From positions 7,557,447 to 7,621,446 of the forward strand of contig NZ_CP011492.1 in the NCBI RefSeq assembly GCF_001011035.1: DNA of 64,000 nt, given 5' to 3'. Below the pieces are notes generated by a model. The model saw nothing but the letters and a program-made list of their open reading frames with translations. It did not search any database and was not told where the DNA came from. The translations under genes were made by a program, and so were the position numbers. The DNA comes from Streptomyces sp. CNQ-509. Its GTDB lineage: Bacteria > Actinomycetota > Actinomycetes > Streptomycetales > Streptomycetaceae. Shown in pieces: positions 42,448 through 51,248 of this stretch (within the stretch, counting starts at the first letter, position 1; each line of letters opens with the position of its first letter).

Positions 42448-44052
42448 GTGTCTCGTTTCACCAGCACCCCGGGTTTCAGCCGCCGCCGTTTCCTCGCGCT
42501 CGGGTCAGGGTTCTCCCTGGCCGCCGCGCTGCCCGTCGCCGGCCTGTCCGCCGCGCCCGCCCGGGCCGAACCCCGCTTCAGCGGCGACCCGTTCGCCCTC
42601 GGCGTCGCCTCCGGCGACCCGGAGCCCGACGGCGCCGTGCTCTGGACCCGGCTCGCGCCCGACCCGCTGGCCGCGGACGGACGCGGCGGGATGCCCGGGT
42701 ACAAGGTGCCGGTGACCTGGCAGATCGCCGAGGACCCGGGGTTCCGGCGGGTGCGGCGCGCCGGGGTGGAGTGGGCCGTACCCGAGCTGGGTCACTCCGT
42801 CCATGCCGAGGTCCGGGGGCTGGAGCCGGACCGGGAGTACTGGTACCGCTTCCGCGCCGGCCGGCACGTCAGCGAGGCCGGGCGCACCAGGACCGCCCCG
42901 GCCGCGGACGCCGGCATCGCCTCGATGGCTTTCGCCTTCGTCAGTTGCCAGAACTACCCCGACGGCCACTTCACCGCCTTCCGCCACCTCGCCGGGGAGG
43001 ACGTCGACGTCGTCGTCCACCTCGGCGACTACATCTACGAGGGCGGCGGCCAGGGCACCGTCGGCCGCGGCCACCTGCCCGCCCGCGAGATCCACTCGCT
43101 CGCCGACTACCGGGTGCGCTACGGCCAGTACAAGCTGGACCCCGACCTCCAGGCGGAGCACGCCGCCCACCCCTGGATCGTGGTCCTCGACGACCACGAG
43201 GTGGACAACAACTGGGCCGACGGCCTCGACGGCGACGACGTCGGCGGCGCCGAGTTCGCGGCCCGGCGCGCCGCCGCCTTCCAGGCGTACTACGAGAACC
43301 TGCCGCTGCGCCGCTCCTCGCTGCCCGCAGGACCGCACATGCAGCTCTACCGCCGGCTGTCCTACGGCACCCTCGCCCAGTTCCACGTCGTCGACACCCG
43401 CCAGTTCCGTGACAACCAGGCGTGCGGCGACGGGCGGCAGTTCGACTGCGACGACCGGCTGGACCCGGCGCGCACCATGCTCGGCGCCGAGCAGGAGGCG
43501 TGGCTGCTCGACGGGCTCACCCGGTCCCGTACCACCTGGGACGTGATGGCCAACCAGATCATGACCATGCAGGGCGACTCCGCCGAGGGCATCGAGCAGG
43601 CGTTCGGCATGGACACCTGGGACGGCTACGCCGCCGCGCGGCAGCGCCTCTTCGACGGCGTGGAGAAGCGCGGCATCGGCAACTTCGTCGTCGTCACCGG
43701 CGACGCCCACCGCAGCGTCGCCGCCGACCTCAAGCACGACTTCGACGACCCCGCCTCCGCCACCGTCGGCGTCGAGTTCCTCGGCACCTCCGTCTCCTCC
43801 GGAGGCAACGGCTCCGACCAGGACGAGTGGGGCCGCATCTGGCTGCAGGAGAACCCGCACATGAAGTTCCACAACGTCCAGCGCGGCTACGGCGTCTGCG
43901 AGGTGACCCGGGAGAGCTGGCGTACCGACTACCGCGTCGTCCCGTACGTCTCCACCCCCGGCGCCCCCGTCGCCACCCGCGCCCGCGTCCACGTGACGGC
44001 GGGCCGCCCCGGCATCCGGGAGGTGGAGCAGTTAGCCGTCCCGCAGCCCTGA
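42448..44052 (+). CDS. phoD: Secreted alkaline phosphatase, PhoD family
   Basis: 534 residues, GTG start. Twin-arginine signal peptide: SRRRFLALGSGFSLAAAL at residues 11-28, ending near PARAEP (~43), so it is exported folded with its metals. Phosphatase/phosphodiesterase core: FVSCQNYPDGHF near 170, HLGDYIYEGG near 195, LDDHEVDNNWAD near 250, and TGDAHRSVAADL near 415 (metal ligands Asp, Asn and His). PhoD enzymes use Fe3+ and Ca2+ to release phosphate from phosphodiesters and teichoic acids and are normally PhoP-controlled; I could not identify a clear PHO box. Confidence 0.93.
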   Translation: MSRFTSTPGFSRRRFLALGSGFSLAAALPVAGLSAAPARAEPRFSGDPFALGVASGDPEPDGAVLWTRLAPDPLAADGRGGMPGYKVPVTWQIAEDPGFRRVRRAGVEWAVPELGHSVHAEVRGLEPDREYWYRFRAGRHVSEAGRTRTAPAADAGIASMAFAFVSCQNYPDGHFTAFRHLAGEDVDVVVHLGDYIYEGGGQGTVGRGHLPAREIHSLADYRVRYGQYKLDPDLQAEHAAHPWIVVLDDHEVDNNWADGLDGDDVGGAEFAARRAAAFQAYYENLPLRRSSLPAGPHMQLYRRLSYGTLAQFHVVDTRQFRDNQACGDGRQFDCDDRLDPARTMLGAEQEAWLLDGLTRSRTTWDVMANQIMTMQGDSAEGIEQAFGMDTWDGYAAARQRLFDGVEKRGIGNFVVVTGDAHRSVAADLKHDFDDPASATVGVEFLGTSVSSGGNGSDQDEWGRIWLQENPHMKFHNVQRGYGVCEVTRESWRTDYRVVPYVSTPGAPVATRARVHVTAGRPGIREVEQLAVPQP

Positions 44053-44157
44053 GCCGGCCCCGGCGGAGCGCGAGGCGGCGGCGCCGGGGCCGCCAACGCG
44101 GGGGCGGGGCACGGAAATGCGGGTGCTTTCGTACGCGGCGGCGGTGCAGGGTGGGGC

Positions 44158-45006
44158 ATGAGCTGGACCACGACGCACGATCTCGACGCCTTCACCGCCG
44201 CCGCGGGCCCCTTCCTGCGGGCGGAGCCCGCCCCGCACACCGTCCTGCTGACGGTGACCGCCTCGCTCGACGCCGCCGGCCTCGACCGGTACGGCGGCGG
44301 CACGCCCGCGTTCGGATGGTGGCGGGCCCCGGACGGACGGGTGGCCGGGGCGTATCTGGCCACCCCGCCGTATCCGCTCGTGCTGTCCCGGATGCCGGCG
44401 GCCGCCGCCGTGGAGCTGGCGGAGCTGCGGTCCGCCGGGGGGCCGCCCGTTTCGGACGTGCACGCCGGGCGGGCGGCGGCCGAGGCGTTCGCCGGCGCCT
44501 GGACCGCGCGCACCGGTGCGGCCGGCACCGTGGAGGAGCGGCACCGGCTCTACCGGCTGGGAGAGCTGGTGCCCCCTGACCCGGCGCCGCCCGGACGGGC
44601 CAGACCCGCCACCGAGGCCGACCGGGACCTGCTGGTCGCGTGGACCCGGGAGTTCGCCGCCGAGTCCGGCGGCGGCGCGGGCGACCCGGCCCGCGCCGTC
44701 GCCGACCGGCTCGCCTACGGCGGCGCGACGCTCTGGGAGGACGGCGGCCGGCCCGTGTCGTACGCCGGCCTCACCCGGACCGTCGCCGGTATGGTGCGTG
44801 TCGCGCCCGTCTACACCCCGCCCCCGCTGCGCCGCCGCGGCTACGCGGCCGCCGTCACCGCGGCCGTCAGCCGCGCGGCGCCGGCCGCCGGCGCCCGCGA
44901 CGTGCTCCTCTTCACCGACCTCGCCAACCCCACCAGCAACGCGCTGTACCAGCGCCTCGGGTACGAGCCCGTCGAGGACCACGTCGTGATCTCCTTCGAC
45001 GGCTGA
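44158..45006 (+). CDS. GNAT-family N-acetyltransferase
   Basis: 282 residues. A first half (1-140) with GGGTPAFGWWRAPDGRVAGAYL resembles a degenerate acyl-CoA-binding repeat. The second half has the intact GNAT motif VYTPPPLRRRGYAAAVTAAV near residue 222 (R/Q-x2-G-x-G/A) and NPTSNALYQRLGYEPVEDH near 260. Substrate unknown. Single gene, 105 bp after phoD. Confidence 0.88.
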   Translation: MSWTTTHDLDAFTAAAGPFLRAEPAPHTVLLTVTASLDAAGLDRYGGGTPAFGWWRAPDGRVAGAYLATPPYPLVLSRMPAAAAVELAELRSAGGPPVSDVHAGRAAAEAFAGAWTARTGAAGTVEERHRLYRLGELVPPDPAPPGRARPATEADRDLLVAWTREFAAESGGGAGDPARAVADRLAYGGATLWEDGGRPVSYAGLTRTVAGMVRVAPVYTPPPLRRRGYAAAVTAAVSRAAPAAGARDVLLFTDLANPTSNALYQRLGYEPVEDHVVISFDG

Positions 45007-45091
45007 TCTGGTGTCCGGCGCCCCGGCGAGAGAGGCTGGACCCCCGGAAGTCCCGCTCCGGACCCGACCGATCGCGAGGAAGGCGAGCCGC

Positions 45092-46012
45092 ATGCACTCC
45101 GACCACCTTCAGGCCGCGGACGGCACGCCCGTCGCCTCGTACACCTGGCTGCCCGAGGACGACCGGCCGCGGGCGCTGGTGCAGATCGTGCACGGCGCCG
45201 CGGAGCACGGCCTGCGCTACGACCGGTTCGCCCGCTTCCTCGCCGCCCACGGCTACGCCGTCGCCGCCTCCGACCACCGCGGCCACGGCGCCACCGCCGC
45301 CACCGGCGGCTACGGCGTCACCGGCACCGGCGACGCGGACCCCTGGCGCGCCGTCGTCGACGACCTCACCGCCGTCGGCGACCGGCTGCGCGCCGACCAC
45401 CCCGGGCTGCCCTTCGTCCTCCTCGGCCACAGCATGGGCTCGATGCTCGCCCGCGACTACGCCCAGGAGCACGGCGAGGGCCTGGCGGGGCTCGTGCTCA
45501 CCGGCATCCTGCGGAGCCTGCCGGGCGTGGAGACGGAGACCGCGGTGCGCCGGCTGGCGGGGGAGGCGGCCGAGCGCGGGCGCGGTGCGCTCTCGGACTT
45601 CGTGCCGGAGATCTTCGCGTCGTTCAACGACCCGTACGAGCACCGCACCGGCTTCGAGTGGCTCTCCCGCGACACCGCCGAGGTCGACGCCTACGTCGCC
45701 GACGAGCGCTGCGGCTTCCCCTTCGACGTCGCGCTGTCACTGGGCTGGGTGCTCGGCACCCGGAAGATCAACGACCCGTACAACGTGGCCCGGATCCCCG
45801 TCGACCTGCCCGTGCACATCGCCGTCGGCGACCGGGATCCGTGCAACCAGGGACTCACGCACGTCGCCGAGCTGCTGGAGGACTTCCGCTACGCGGGGCT
45901 GCGGGAGCCGACCTGGCGCGCGTACCCCGGGGCCCGCCATGAGATCCTCAACGAGACCAACCGCGCCGAGGTCCAGGCGGACCTGCTCGACTGGCTCGAC
46001 AAGCACGTGTGA
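45092..46012 (+). CDS. Alpha/beta hydrolase, monoacylglycerol-lipase-like
   Basis: 306 residues from ATG 45092, AGGAAGG upstream. IVHGAAEHGLRYDRFARFL near residue 32 and SDHRGHGATAA near 65 are typical of lysophospholipase/monoacylglycerol lipases; nucleophile Ser in LLGHSMGSMLA near 115, probable Asp in VGDRDP near 245 and His in PGARHEIL near 285. No signal peptide. Probably hydrolyses short- or long-chain glycerol esters in the cytoplasm. 17 bp before the YjbR gene, likely co-transcribed. Confidence 0.88.
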   Translation: MHSDHLQAADGTPVASYTWLPEDDRPRALVQIVHGAAEHGLRYDRFARFLAAHGYAVAASDHRGHGATAATGGYGVTGTGDADPWRAVVDDLTAVGDRLRADHPGLPFVLLGHSMGSMLARDYAQEHGEGLAGLVLTGILRSLPGVETETAVRRLAGEAAERGRGALSDFVPEIFASFNDPYEHRTGFEWLSRDTAEVDAYVADERCGFPFDVALSLGWVLGTRKINDPYNVARIPVDLPVHIAVGDRDPCNQGLTHVAELLEDFRYAGLREPTWRAYPGARHEILNETNRAEVQADLLDWLDKHV

Positions 46013-46029
46013 CCGACGGGGGAGCACCG

Positions 46030-46386
46030 ATGACCCTCACCGCCGAGGACGTACGCAAGACCGCCCTCGCGCTGCCGCAGACCGCGGAGAAGCTGGCGTG
46101 GGGCATGCCCACCTTCCGGGTGAAGGGCAAGATGTTCCTCACCCTGCCCGAGGACGAGACGTCGTTCGCGGTGCGCTGCCCCAAGGTGGAGCGGGACGAA
46201 CTCGCGCTCGCGGAGCCGGAGAAGTTCTGGGTCGCCGACCACGAGGCGCCGTTCGCGTGGGTACGGGTGCGGATCGCCGCCCTGGAGGACCGCGACGAGC
46301 TGCAGATCATCGTCGCCGACTCCTGGCGCCAGGCCGCCCCGCCCCGGCTGCTCGCGGAGCACCCGGAGCTGGCCGGCGAATCCTGA
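46030..46386 (+). CDS. MmcQ/YjbR-family protein
   Basis: 118 residues from ATG 46030, GGGGGAG upstream. LALPQTAEKLAWGMPTFRVKG near residue 15, MFLTLPEDETSFAVRC near 38 and an EHP-containing C-terminus mark the YjbR/CyaY-like fold, thought to bind DNA or nucleotides. Function unknown. Downstream of the hydrolase gene; it converges with the transketolase C-subunit gene 20 bp away. Confidence 0.88.
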   Translation: MTLTAEDVRKTALALPQTAEKLAWGMPTFRVKGKMFLTLPEDETSFAVRCPKVERDELALAEPEKFWVADHEAPFAWVRVRIAALEDRDELQIIVADSWRQAAPPRLLAEHPELAGES

Positions 46387-46405
46387 CCCGCCCGGCCCCC
46401 GTCGG

Positions 46406-47329
46406 TCAGGCCGCGGCCCGGGCCCCGTCCCGGGGGCCCGTGAACGCCGCGATCCGCTCGCGCAGGGACGCGGGGTCGAGCCCGTGCGCCCGCAGGTGTT
46501 CGGGGACCGTGCCGTAGCGCCGCAGCTCGCCCCGGGCGGTGCCAAGACCCAGCACCCGGTGCGGCACGTCGGCCAGGGCGTCGTTCGCGTACGCGGTGGA
46601 GGTGCCGGCGAGGTACGGCTCGACCAGGACGACGTCCGCGGGGCCGGGGCCCACCGCGGCGCGCAGCGCGGCGGTGTCGAAGGGGCGCACGGTGGTGGCG
46701 TACAGCACCGTCACGTCCAGGCCCTCGGTCGCGGCCAGCACGTCGTCCAGCAGCGGGCCGACCGCCACGACCACGCCCGCGCGGCCCTCGCGCACGGTCA
46801 GGAACCCCGCGCCGTCGACCGGCCGGCCCGCCGCGTTCGCCTGCTGCGACAGCCGCACGTACACCTTGTCGTCGCCCGCGGCGACCGCGTGCCGCAGCAG
46901 CGTCGCGGCCTCGTCCGGATGGCCCGGCACATGCACCGTCCAGCCGTCGAGGGTGTCCAGCAGCGCGATGTCGCCGGGCGCCATGTGGGTGTAGCCGCCG
47001 GCCGGCCAGTCGTACGAGCCGTAGGCGCTGACCAGCACCGCGCCCGCGTCCTGGTGGCCGAGGTCCAGCTTGACCTGCTCGAAGGGGCGCTCCACGAGGA
47101 AGCTGGCGAAGGTGTGCAGCACCGGGCGCATCCCGGCCAGGGCGAGCCCGCCGCCGACGCCGACGAGCAGTTGCTCGCGGATGCCGACGTTGATGACGCG
47201 GTCCGGGTGCCGCCGGGCCGCTTCCGCGAAGCCGTCGGTGCCGATCTCGGCGAGCACGACGGCCAGCCGGGGGTCCTCGTCCAGCAGCCGGGAGGTGACG
47301 GAGGCGAAGCGCTCGCGCATCGTGTCCAT
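46406..47329 (-). CDS. Transketolase-like C-terminal subunit
   Basis: 307 residues. Carries the pyrimidine-binding (RVINVGIREQLLVGVGGG near residue 45; Glu of IREQ activates thiamine) and C-terminal transketolase domains. SYDWPAGGYTHMAPGDIALL near 100 and PGHPDEAATLL follow. Together with the N-subunit encoded 51 bp upstream it should form a split transketolase. Such pairs in Streptomyces often belong to specialised C-C ligations or sugar pathways and their substrates are rarely known. Confidence 0.88.
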   Translation of the reverse strand: MDTMRERFASVTSRLLDEDPRLAVVLAEIGTDGFAEAARRHPDRVINVGIREQLLVGVGGGLALAGMRPVLHTFASFLVERPFEQVKLDLGHQDAGAVLVSAYGSYDWPAGGYTHMAPGDIALLDTLDGWTVHVPGHPDEAATLLRHAVAAGDDKVYVRLSQQANAAGRPVDGAGFLTVREGRAGVVVAVGPLLDDVLAATEGLDVTVLYATTVRPFDTAALRAAVGPGPADVVLVEPYLAGTSTAYANDALADVPHRVLGLGTARGELRRYGTVPEHLRAHGLDPASLRERIAAFTGPRDGARAAA

Positions 47330-47380
47330 GGTCGGGTGTCCTTTCCAGGCGGGAGGTGGCGCGGGGAGTGTGCGGGGCGG

Positions 47381-48094
47381 TCAGGCGTACGCGGGTTCGA
47401 CGCGGGCGACGACGGCGCGCGCCCGCCCGGGGTGCGGGGCGGTGAACGCGGCGTAGAGCGCCTCGTGGTCGCGGCCGTCGACGGTGGCGGTGGACCAGCC
47501 GGCGGCCTCGAAGCGGGCGGCGATGCCGCCGGGCAGCGCGTGGCTGGCGGAGGCGTTGTCGATGACGAGGGTGTGCAGGGAGTCCAGGCCGGTGGCGCCG
47601 GCGTAGGCGAGTGCTTCGTGGTTGCTGCCCTCGTCCAGCTCGGCGTCGCCGACGAGCACCCACACCCGCGGCTCGGACAGGCCCCGGGCGCGGAGCCCGA
47701 GCGCGGTGCCGACGGCCAGCGGCAGGCCGTGGCCGAGGGAGCCGCTGCCGATCTCGACGCCGGGCAGCAGCGTACGGTCCGGGTGGTGGCCGAGGGGCGA
47801 GTCGTACGCGCCGAACCCCGGCAGCCAGTCGGCGGGCAGGAAACCCTTGGCGGCGAGCACGGCGTAGTACGCCATCGGGCCGTGGCCCTTGGAGAGCAGG
47901 AACCGGTCGCGGTCCGGCGCCTCGGCGGTCCCGGGGGTGACCCGCAGGACGCGGTCGTAGAGGACCCACAGCGCGTCGAGGGTGGAGGTGGCGGCCGGGC
48001 CGTGCTTCTCGTCGCCGGTCATCAGGCCCATGAGGCGCGGCAGATCGTCGTAGCCGGCGGGCGTTCGCTGTCGTACGGCGGTGGAAGTCGTCAT
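47381..48094 (-). CDS. Transketolase-like N-terminal subunit (TPP-binding)
   Basis: 237 residues from ATG 48094. Thiamine-diphosphate domain: FLLSKGHGPMAYYAVLA near residue 65, EIGSGSLGHGLPLAVG near 112, and the Mg/TPP motif VGDAELDEGSNHEAL near 148 (GDx-ELxEGxxxEA). It needs the C-subunit of the next gene. The leader contains TGAA-N6-TTCA. Genes upstream in the same orientation encode a methyltransferase, 79 bp away. Confidence 0.88.
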   Translation of the reverse strand: MTTSTAVRQRTPAGYDDLPRLMGLMTGDEKHGPAATSTLDALWVLYDRVLRVTPGTAEAPDRDRFLLSKGHGPMAYYAVLAAKGFLPADWLPGFGAYDSPLGHHPDRTLLPGVEIGSGSLGHGLPLAVGTALGLRARGLSEPRVWVLVGDAELDEGSNHEALAYAGATGLDSLHTLVIDNASASHALPGGIAARFEAAGWSTATVDGRDHEALYAAFTAPHPGRARAVVARVEPAYA

Positions 48095-48112
48095 GTGTCC
48101 CACCGTGCAACT

Positions 48113-48126
48113 TGAAGAATGGTTCA
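48113..48126. promoter_or_regulatory. TGAA-N6-TTCA repeat upstream of the split transketolase
   Basis: On the + strand TGAA (48113-48116) GAATGG TTCA (48123-48126), 19 bp before the N-subunit start. It lies in the spacer between a possible -35 (TTGACG, complement of 48127-48132) and the start. Spacing fits ArsR-type operators, but any palindrome-binding repressor could use it. Confidence 0.3.
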
Positions 48127-48173
48127 CGTCAACAACGGCTGGTCACACGGGGGCCGGGGGGCCGGCGGCGGCC

Positions 48174-48794
48174 TCAGGGCGCCCGGCGCAGCCGGGCCAG
48201 GGCGTCGATCGCCTCCTTCGGCGGCCCTTCCTCCTGCGCCACGGGGCGGCGCACCCGCTCGGCGCGTACGGTCCGAAGCGGGTCGTCCGCCAGGTCCGAC
48301 AGCACGTCCTCCGCCGTGAAGAGCACCGCGGGCTCCTGCGGCCCGCCGGTGCCCTCCGTGAGGTTCGCCGAGTCGTGCCCGACGACCAGCAGCTCGCCGC
48401 CGCCGGCGAGCGCGGCGGCGGCCCGCCGCAGCACCCGGCGCCGCTGCGCGCCCGGCAGGTGCAGGTACGCCACCACCACCAGCTCGTACGAGCCCTCCTC
48501 CGGGGCGTACTCCAGCAGGTCGGCCCGTACCCACCGGATCCGCTCCGCGGCCTCCTGCGGCAGCTCCGCCGCCCGCCGGCGGCCCCGCTCCAGCGCGACC
48601 TGCGAGAAGTCGACCGCCGTCACCCGCCAGCCGCGGGCCGCGAGCCACAGCGCGTTGCGCCCCTCGCCGGCGGCCAGGTCAAGGGCCCGCGCGGGCGTGA
48701 TTTCCGCCACCTCGCGGGCCACCCAGCGGTTCGGTTCACCGCCCCAAACGAGGTCTTTCGCGGCATAGCGTTCGTCCCAGGCACCGCTGTCCAT
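48174..48794 (-). CDS. Class I SAM-dependent methyltransferase
   Basis: 206 residues. Rossmann SAM site ALDLAAGEGRNALWLAARGW near residue 37 (GxGxG form AGEGRN), the ribose-binding acid VTAVDFSQVAL near 60, and VRADLLEY near 88. The N-terminus WDERYAAKDLVWGGEPNRWV is of the tellurite/thiopurine-type small methyltransferases. Substrate unknown. ATG 48794. Divergent from the 34-residue ORF 72 bp away. Confidence 0.87.
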   Translation of the reverse strand: MDSGAWDERYAAKDLVWGGEPNRWVAREVAEITPARALDLAAGEGRNALWLAARGWRVTAVDFSQVALERGRRRAAELPQEAAERIRWVRADLLEYAPEEGSYELVVVAYLHLPGAQRRRVLRRAAAALAGGGELLVVGHDSANLTEGTGGPQEPAVLFTAEDVLSDLADDPLRTVRAERVRRPVAQEEGPPKEAIDALARLRRAP

Positions 48795-48865
48795 AAACCT
48801 GATCGCTCCCCGGTGCGTCTAACGAGTAGGAGATCACGTTCTCACAGCCGGGCGGAGGATCCGAG

Positions 48866-48970
48866 ATGACCTGTCACCAACCCCAGCAGCAGCATGCCAC
48901 CGCGCTCGTGCCGGTGTGCCCGCGCTGCGGTCGCGTCCGCTGCATCTGCCCGCCCGTGGCGGCCGCCTGA
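48866..48970 (+). CDS. 34-residue Cys-rich small protein
   Basis: ATG 48866 with an excellent ribosome-binding site GGAGGA 6 nt upstream, TGA at 48968-48970. Sequence starts MTCHQPQQQHATALVPV and continues with a Cys cluster C-x2-C-x4-C-x-C (CPRCGRVRCICPP). One CPxC knuckle plus CIC could bind zinc or iron, perhaps with the N-terminal Cys/His. Divergent from the methyltransferase gene. The stop codon lies in the loop of a 15-bp hairpin that presumably terminates the message. Too short for most gene finders; no homologue identified by eye. Confidence 0.6.
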   Translation: MTCHQPQQQHATALVPVCPRCGRVRCICPPVAAA

Positions 48971-48985
48971 GCGGCCGCCACGGGC
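48952..48985 (+). terminator. 15-bp hairpin with the small-ORF stop codon in its loop
   Basis: GCCCGTGGCGGCCGC (48952-48966) pairs perfectly with GCGGCCGCCACGGGC (48971-48985). The four-base loop CTGA contains the TGA of the preceding 34-residue ORF. It may stop both this transcript and the convergent sulfatase operon. Confidence 0.85.
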
Positions 48986-49000
48986 TCGCCCCACCGGGGT

Positions 49001-50398
49001 TCAGGGGTGCTTGCGCTGGTGTCCGAAGCGCACGCCGTCGAGCTTGAATCCGTGCACGGTGGGATCGACCCGGCGCTGCATCGCGCGCCGCTCCGGAGCC
49101 GCCTCGATCACCGGCTCCGGCTCGCCCGCCGCGGTGATCCGCGCCAGCAGCCGCGCGCGCAGCCCGTCGGCGAGCGCGCGGTGCGAGGCGAGCCCGACAA
49201 GGTTGTCGAGCTCGTACGGGTCGTGGGCCAGGTCGTACAGCGCCGTCTCGACGTACCTGCTGCCGGAGCGGGTACGCCAGCCGTCGGCCGCCGGGTCGAC
49301 GACGTAGTACTTCCACCGTGAGGTGCGCAGCGCCCGTCCGCACTCGGACTCGCTGACCTGGACGAAGACGTCCTCCGGCCAGTCGGCATCCGGGTCGCGG
49401 ACCAGCGGCAGGAAGGAGCGCCCGTGCATCTCCTCCGGGACGTCGAGCCCCGCGGCGTCCAGGAGGGTCGGCGGCAGGTCCAGGGTGCTGACCGGAGCGT
49501 CGAGCACCCGGCCGCCGGCGAAGCCGGGGCCGTGCAGGGCCAGCGGCACCCGGATCGAACCGTCGTGGCAGGAGCGCTTGTACTCGGAGTTGCGGGTACG
49601 GAAGTGGCTGCCGTGATCGGAGGTGAACGCCACGATCGTGTCGTCGAGCAGGTCCATGCTGCGCAGGGCGTCCAGCAGCCGGCCCAGGCCCTCGTCGACG
49701 CGCCGGATCTGGCCGCAGTAGCCGGCGATGTGCCGGTGCGCGGTGCCGCCTTCCGCGGAGAGCGCGGCCAGGTCCGGCGGCAGCCAGCGGCCCGTGTAGC
49801 GCTCCTCGTAGCCGTCGGGGGCGGGGTAGTCGTCGACCTCGTTCTGGTGGTGCGGCTCGATGAGGGAGAGGAAGAGGAAGAACGGCTCCTCGTGGTGGTC
49901 GGCGGCGAACCGGATCGCCGCGTCGAAGAGCGCGTCCGAGCGGTAGCCGGGCAGCCGCACCGGGTCGCCGTCCTCGTCGTACATCACCGTGCGGTACGCG
50001 TCCGAGGTGAACTCCAGCACGTTGGAGGCCAGCCAGTGCTGGTACCCGCCGCGGTCCTCCGGCGGCACCGGGTCCTCGCCGGCCAGGTGCCACTTGCCGA
50101 TGTAGCCGGTGGTGTAGCCGGCGTCGCCGAAGTGGTGCGCGAGCGTACGGGCGTCGCGCGGCAGCGGGATCCCGTTGCGGTAGCAGCCGGTGCCGGTGGG
50201 CCACCGGCCCGTCTGCAGCGCCGCCCGGGCGGGCGCGCAGACGGGCTGCGGGGTGATCGCCGCCGACGCGTACGTGCCCGAGCGGGCCATCCGGTCGAAC
50301 GCGGGCGTCAGGTCGAGCGGGTTGCCGCCCGCGCCCGTCGTGTCCCAGCGCTGCTGGTCGGTGAAGACGACGATGACATGGGGACGCCGGTCGGGCAT
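49001..50398 (-). CDS. Cys-type sulfatase
   Basis: 465 residues, no signal peptide, so cytoplasmic. Alkaline-phosphatase fold: N-terminal metal site VVFTDQQRWDTTG (Asp), the formylglycine signature C54-A-P-A-R58 (CxPxR), GYIGKWHLAGEDP near residue 118 and VAFTSDHGSHFRTRNSEYK near 260 (metal Asp-His). Activity needs Cys54 conversion by a formylglycine-generating enzyme encoded elsewhere. Located 31 bp downstream of two sugar permease genes, it probably desulfates an imported sulfated saccharide (inference). Choline sulfatase or phosphonate hydrolase are alternatives. Confidence 0.93.
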   Translation of the reverse strand: MPDRRPHVIVVFTDQQRWDTTGAGGNPLDLTPAFDRMARSGTYASAAITPQPVCAPARAALQTGRWPTGTGCYRNGIPLPRDARTLAHHFGDAGYTTGYIGKWHLAGEDPVPPEDRGGYQHWLASNVLEFTSDAYRTVMYDEDGDPVRLPGYRSDALFDAAIRFAADHHEEPFFLFLSLIEPHHQNEVDDYPAPDGYEERYTGRWLPPDLAALSAEGGTAHRHIAGYCGQIRRVDEGLGRLLDALRSMDLLDDTIVAFTSDHGSHFRTRNSEYKRSCHDGSIRVPLALHGPGFAGGRVLDAPVSTLDLPPTLLDAAGLDVPEEMHGRSFLPLVRDPDADWPEDVFVQVSESECGRALRTSRWKYYVVDPAADGWRTRSGSRYVETALYDLAHDPYELDNLVGLASHRALADGLRARLLARITAAGEPEPVIEAAPERRAMQRRVDPTVHGFKLDGVRFGHQRKHP

Positions 50399-50429
50399 CG
50401 GGGTCCTTTCCGCACGGTCGGGTGGGGGG

Positions 50430-51248
50430 TCACTTCAGGCCGGTCAGGGCGATTCCGCGGACGAAGTAGCGCTGGCTGAAGATGAGCAGCAGCGCCGTCG
50501 GTACGAACATGATGACCGACCCCGCGGCGGTGAGATGCCAGAGCTGGAACTGCTCCTGGCTGAACTGGGTCAGCCCCACCGGGATCGTCCGCATCCGCTC
50601 CGAGGTCGTCACGACCAGCGGCCAGAGGAACTCGTTCCACTGGAAGACGAACGTGAACAGGCCCAGCACGGCGAGCGCCGGCTTGCACTGCGGCAGGATG
50701 ATCCGCCAGTAGATGGTGAACTCGTTCGCCCCGTCCACCCGGGCCGCGTGGATGAGGTCGTCGGGGATGGGCTGGATGAACTGCCGCATGAGGAAGATGC
50801 CGAAGCCGTCCATGAGGAACGGCACGATGAGCCCCTGGTAGCTGTCCAGCCAGCCGAGGTCCGACATCATCACGTACAACGGGATCATGCGGACGAAGAG
50901 CGGGATCATCAGCGTGGCGAGGATCGCGACGAACAGCGTGTTCTTGAACGGGAAGTCGAACTTCGCGAACACGTAGCCCACCAGCGGGTCGAAGATCAGG
51001 TGGGAGAGCGCGATCGCGCCCGCGACCACCAGGCTGTTGAGGATGAAGCTGCCGAACGGCGCCTCCTCGAAGAGCGTGGAGTAGTTGCCCCACTGCGGCG
51101 ACTCCGGCCAGAGCACCGACTCCGCGGACAGCATCTCCTTCTCGGTCTGCAGCGACAGCGAGACCGTGTAGAGCAGCGGCACGACGGTGATCAGGCTGGC
51201 GACGGTGAGCAGCACGTAGGCGATCGTCTTGTACGTCCTGGCGGTCAT
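50430..51248 (-). CDS. Carbohydrate ABC transporter permease (MalG-like)
   Basis: 272 residues, six transmembrane helices. The EAA loop DDLIHAARVDGANEFTIYWRIILP near residue 165 contacts the ATPase, and the MalG-type C-terminus FSQRYFVRGIALTGLK is intact. Forms the channel with the upstream permease. Its ATG overlaps the upstream stop (TGATGA). No ATPase gene is present; in Streptomyces the shared ATPase MsiK usually serves such importers. Confidence 0.93.
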   Translation of the reverse strand: MTARTYKTIAYVLLTVASLITVVPLLYTVSLSLQTEKEMLSAESVLWPESPQWGNYSTLFEEAPFGSFILNSLVVAGAIALSHLIFDPLVGYVFAKFDFPFKNTLFVAILATLMIPLFVRMIPLYVMMSDLGWLDSYQGLIVPFLMDGFGIFLMRQFIQPIPDDLIHAARVDGANEFTIYWRIILPQCKPALAVLGLFTFVFQWNEFLWPLVVTTSERMRTIPVGLTQFSQEQFQLWHLTAAGSVIMFVPTALLLIFSQRYFVRGIALTGLK

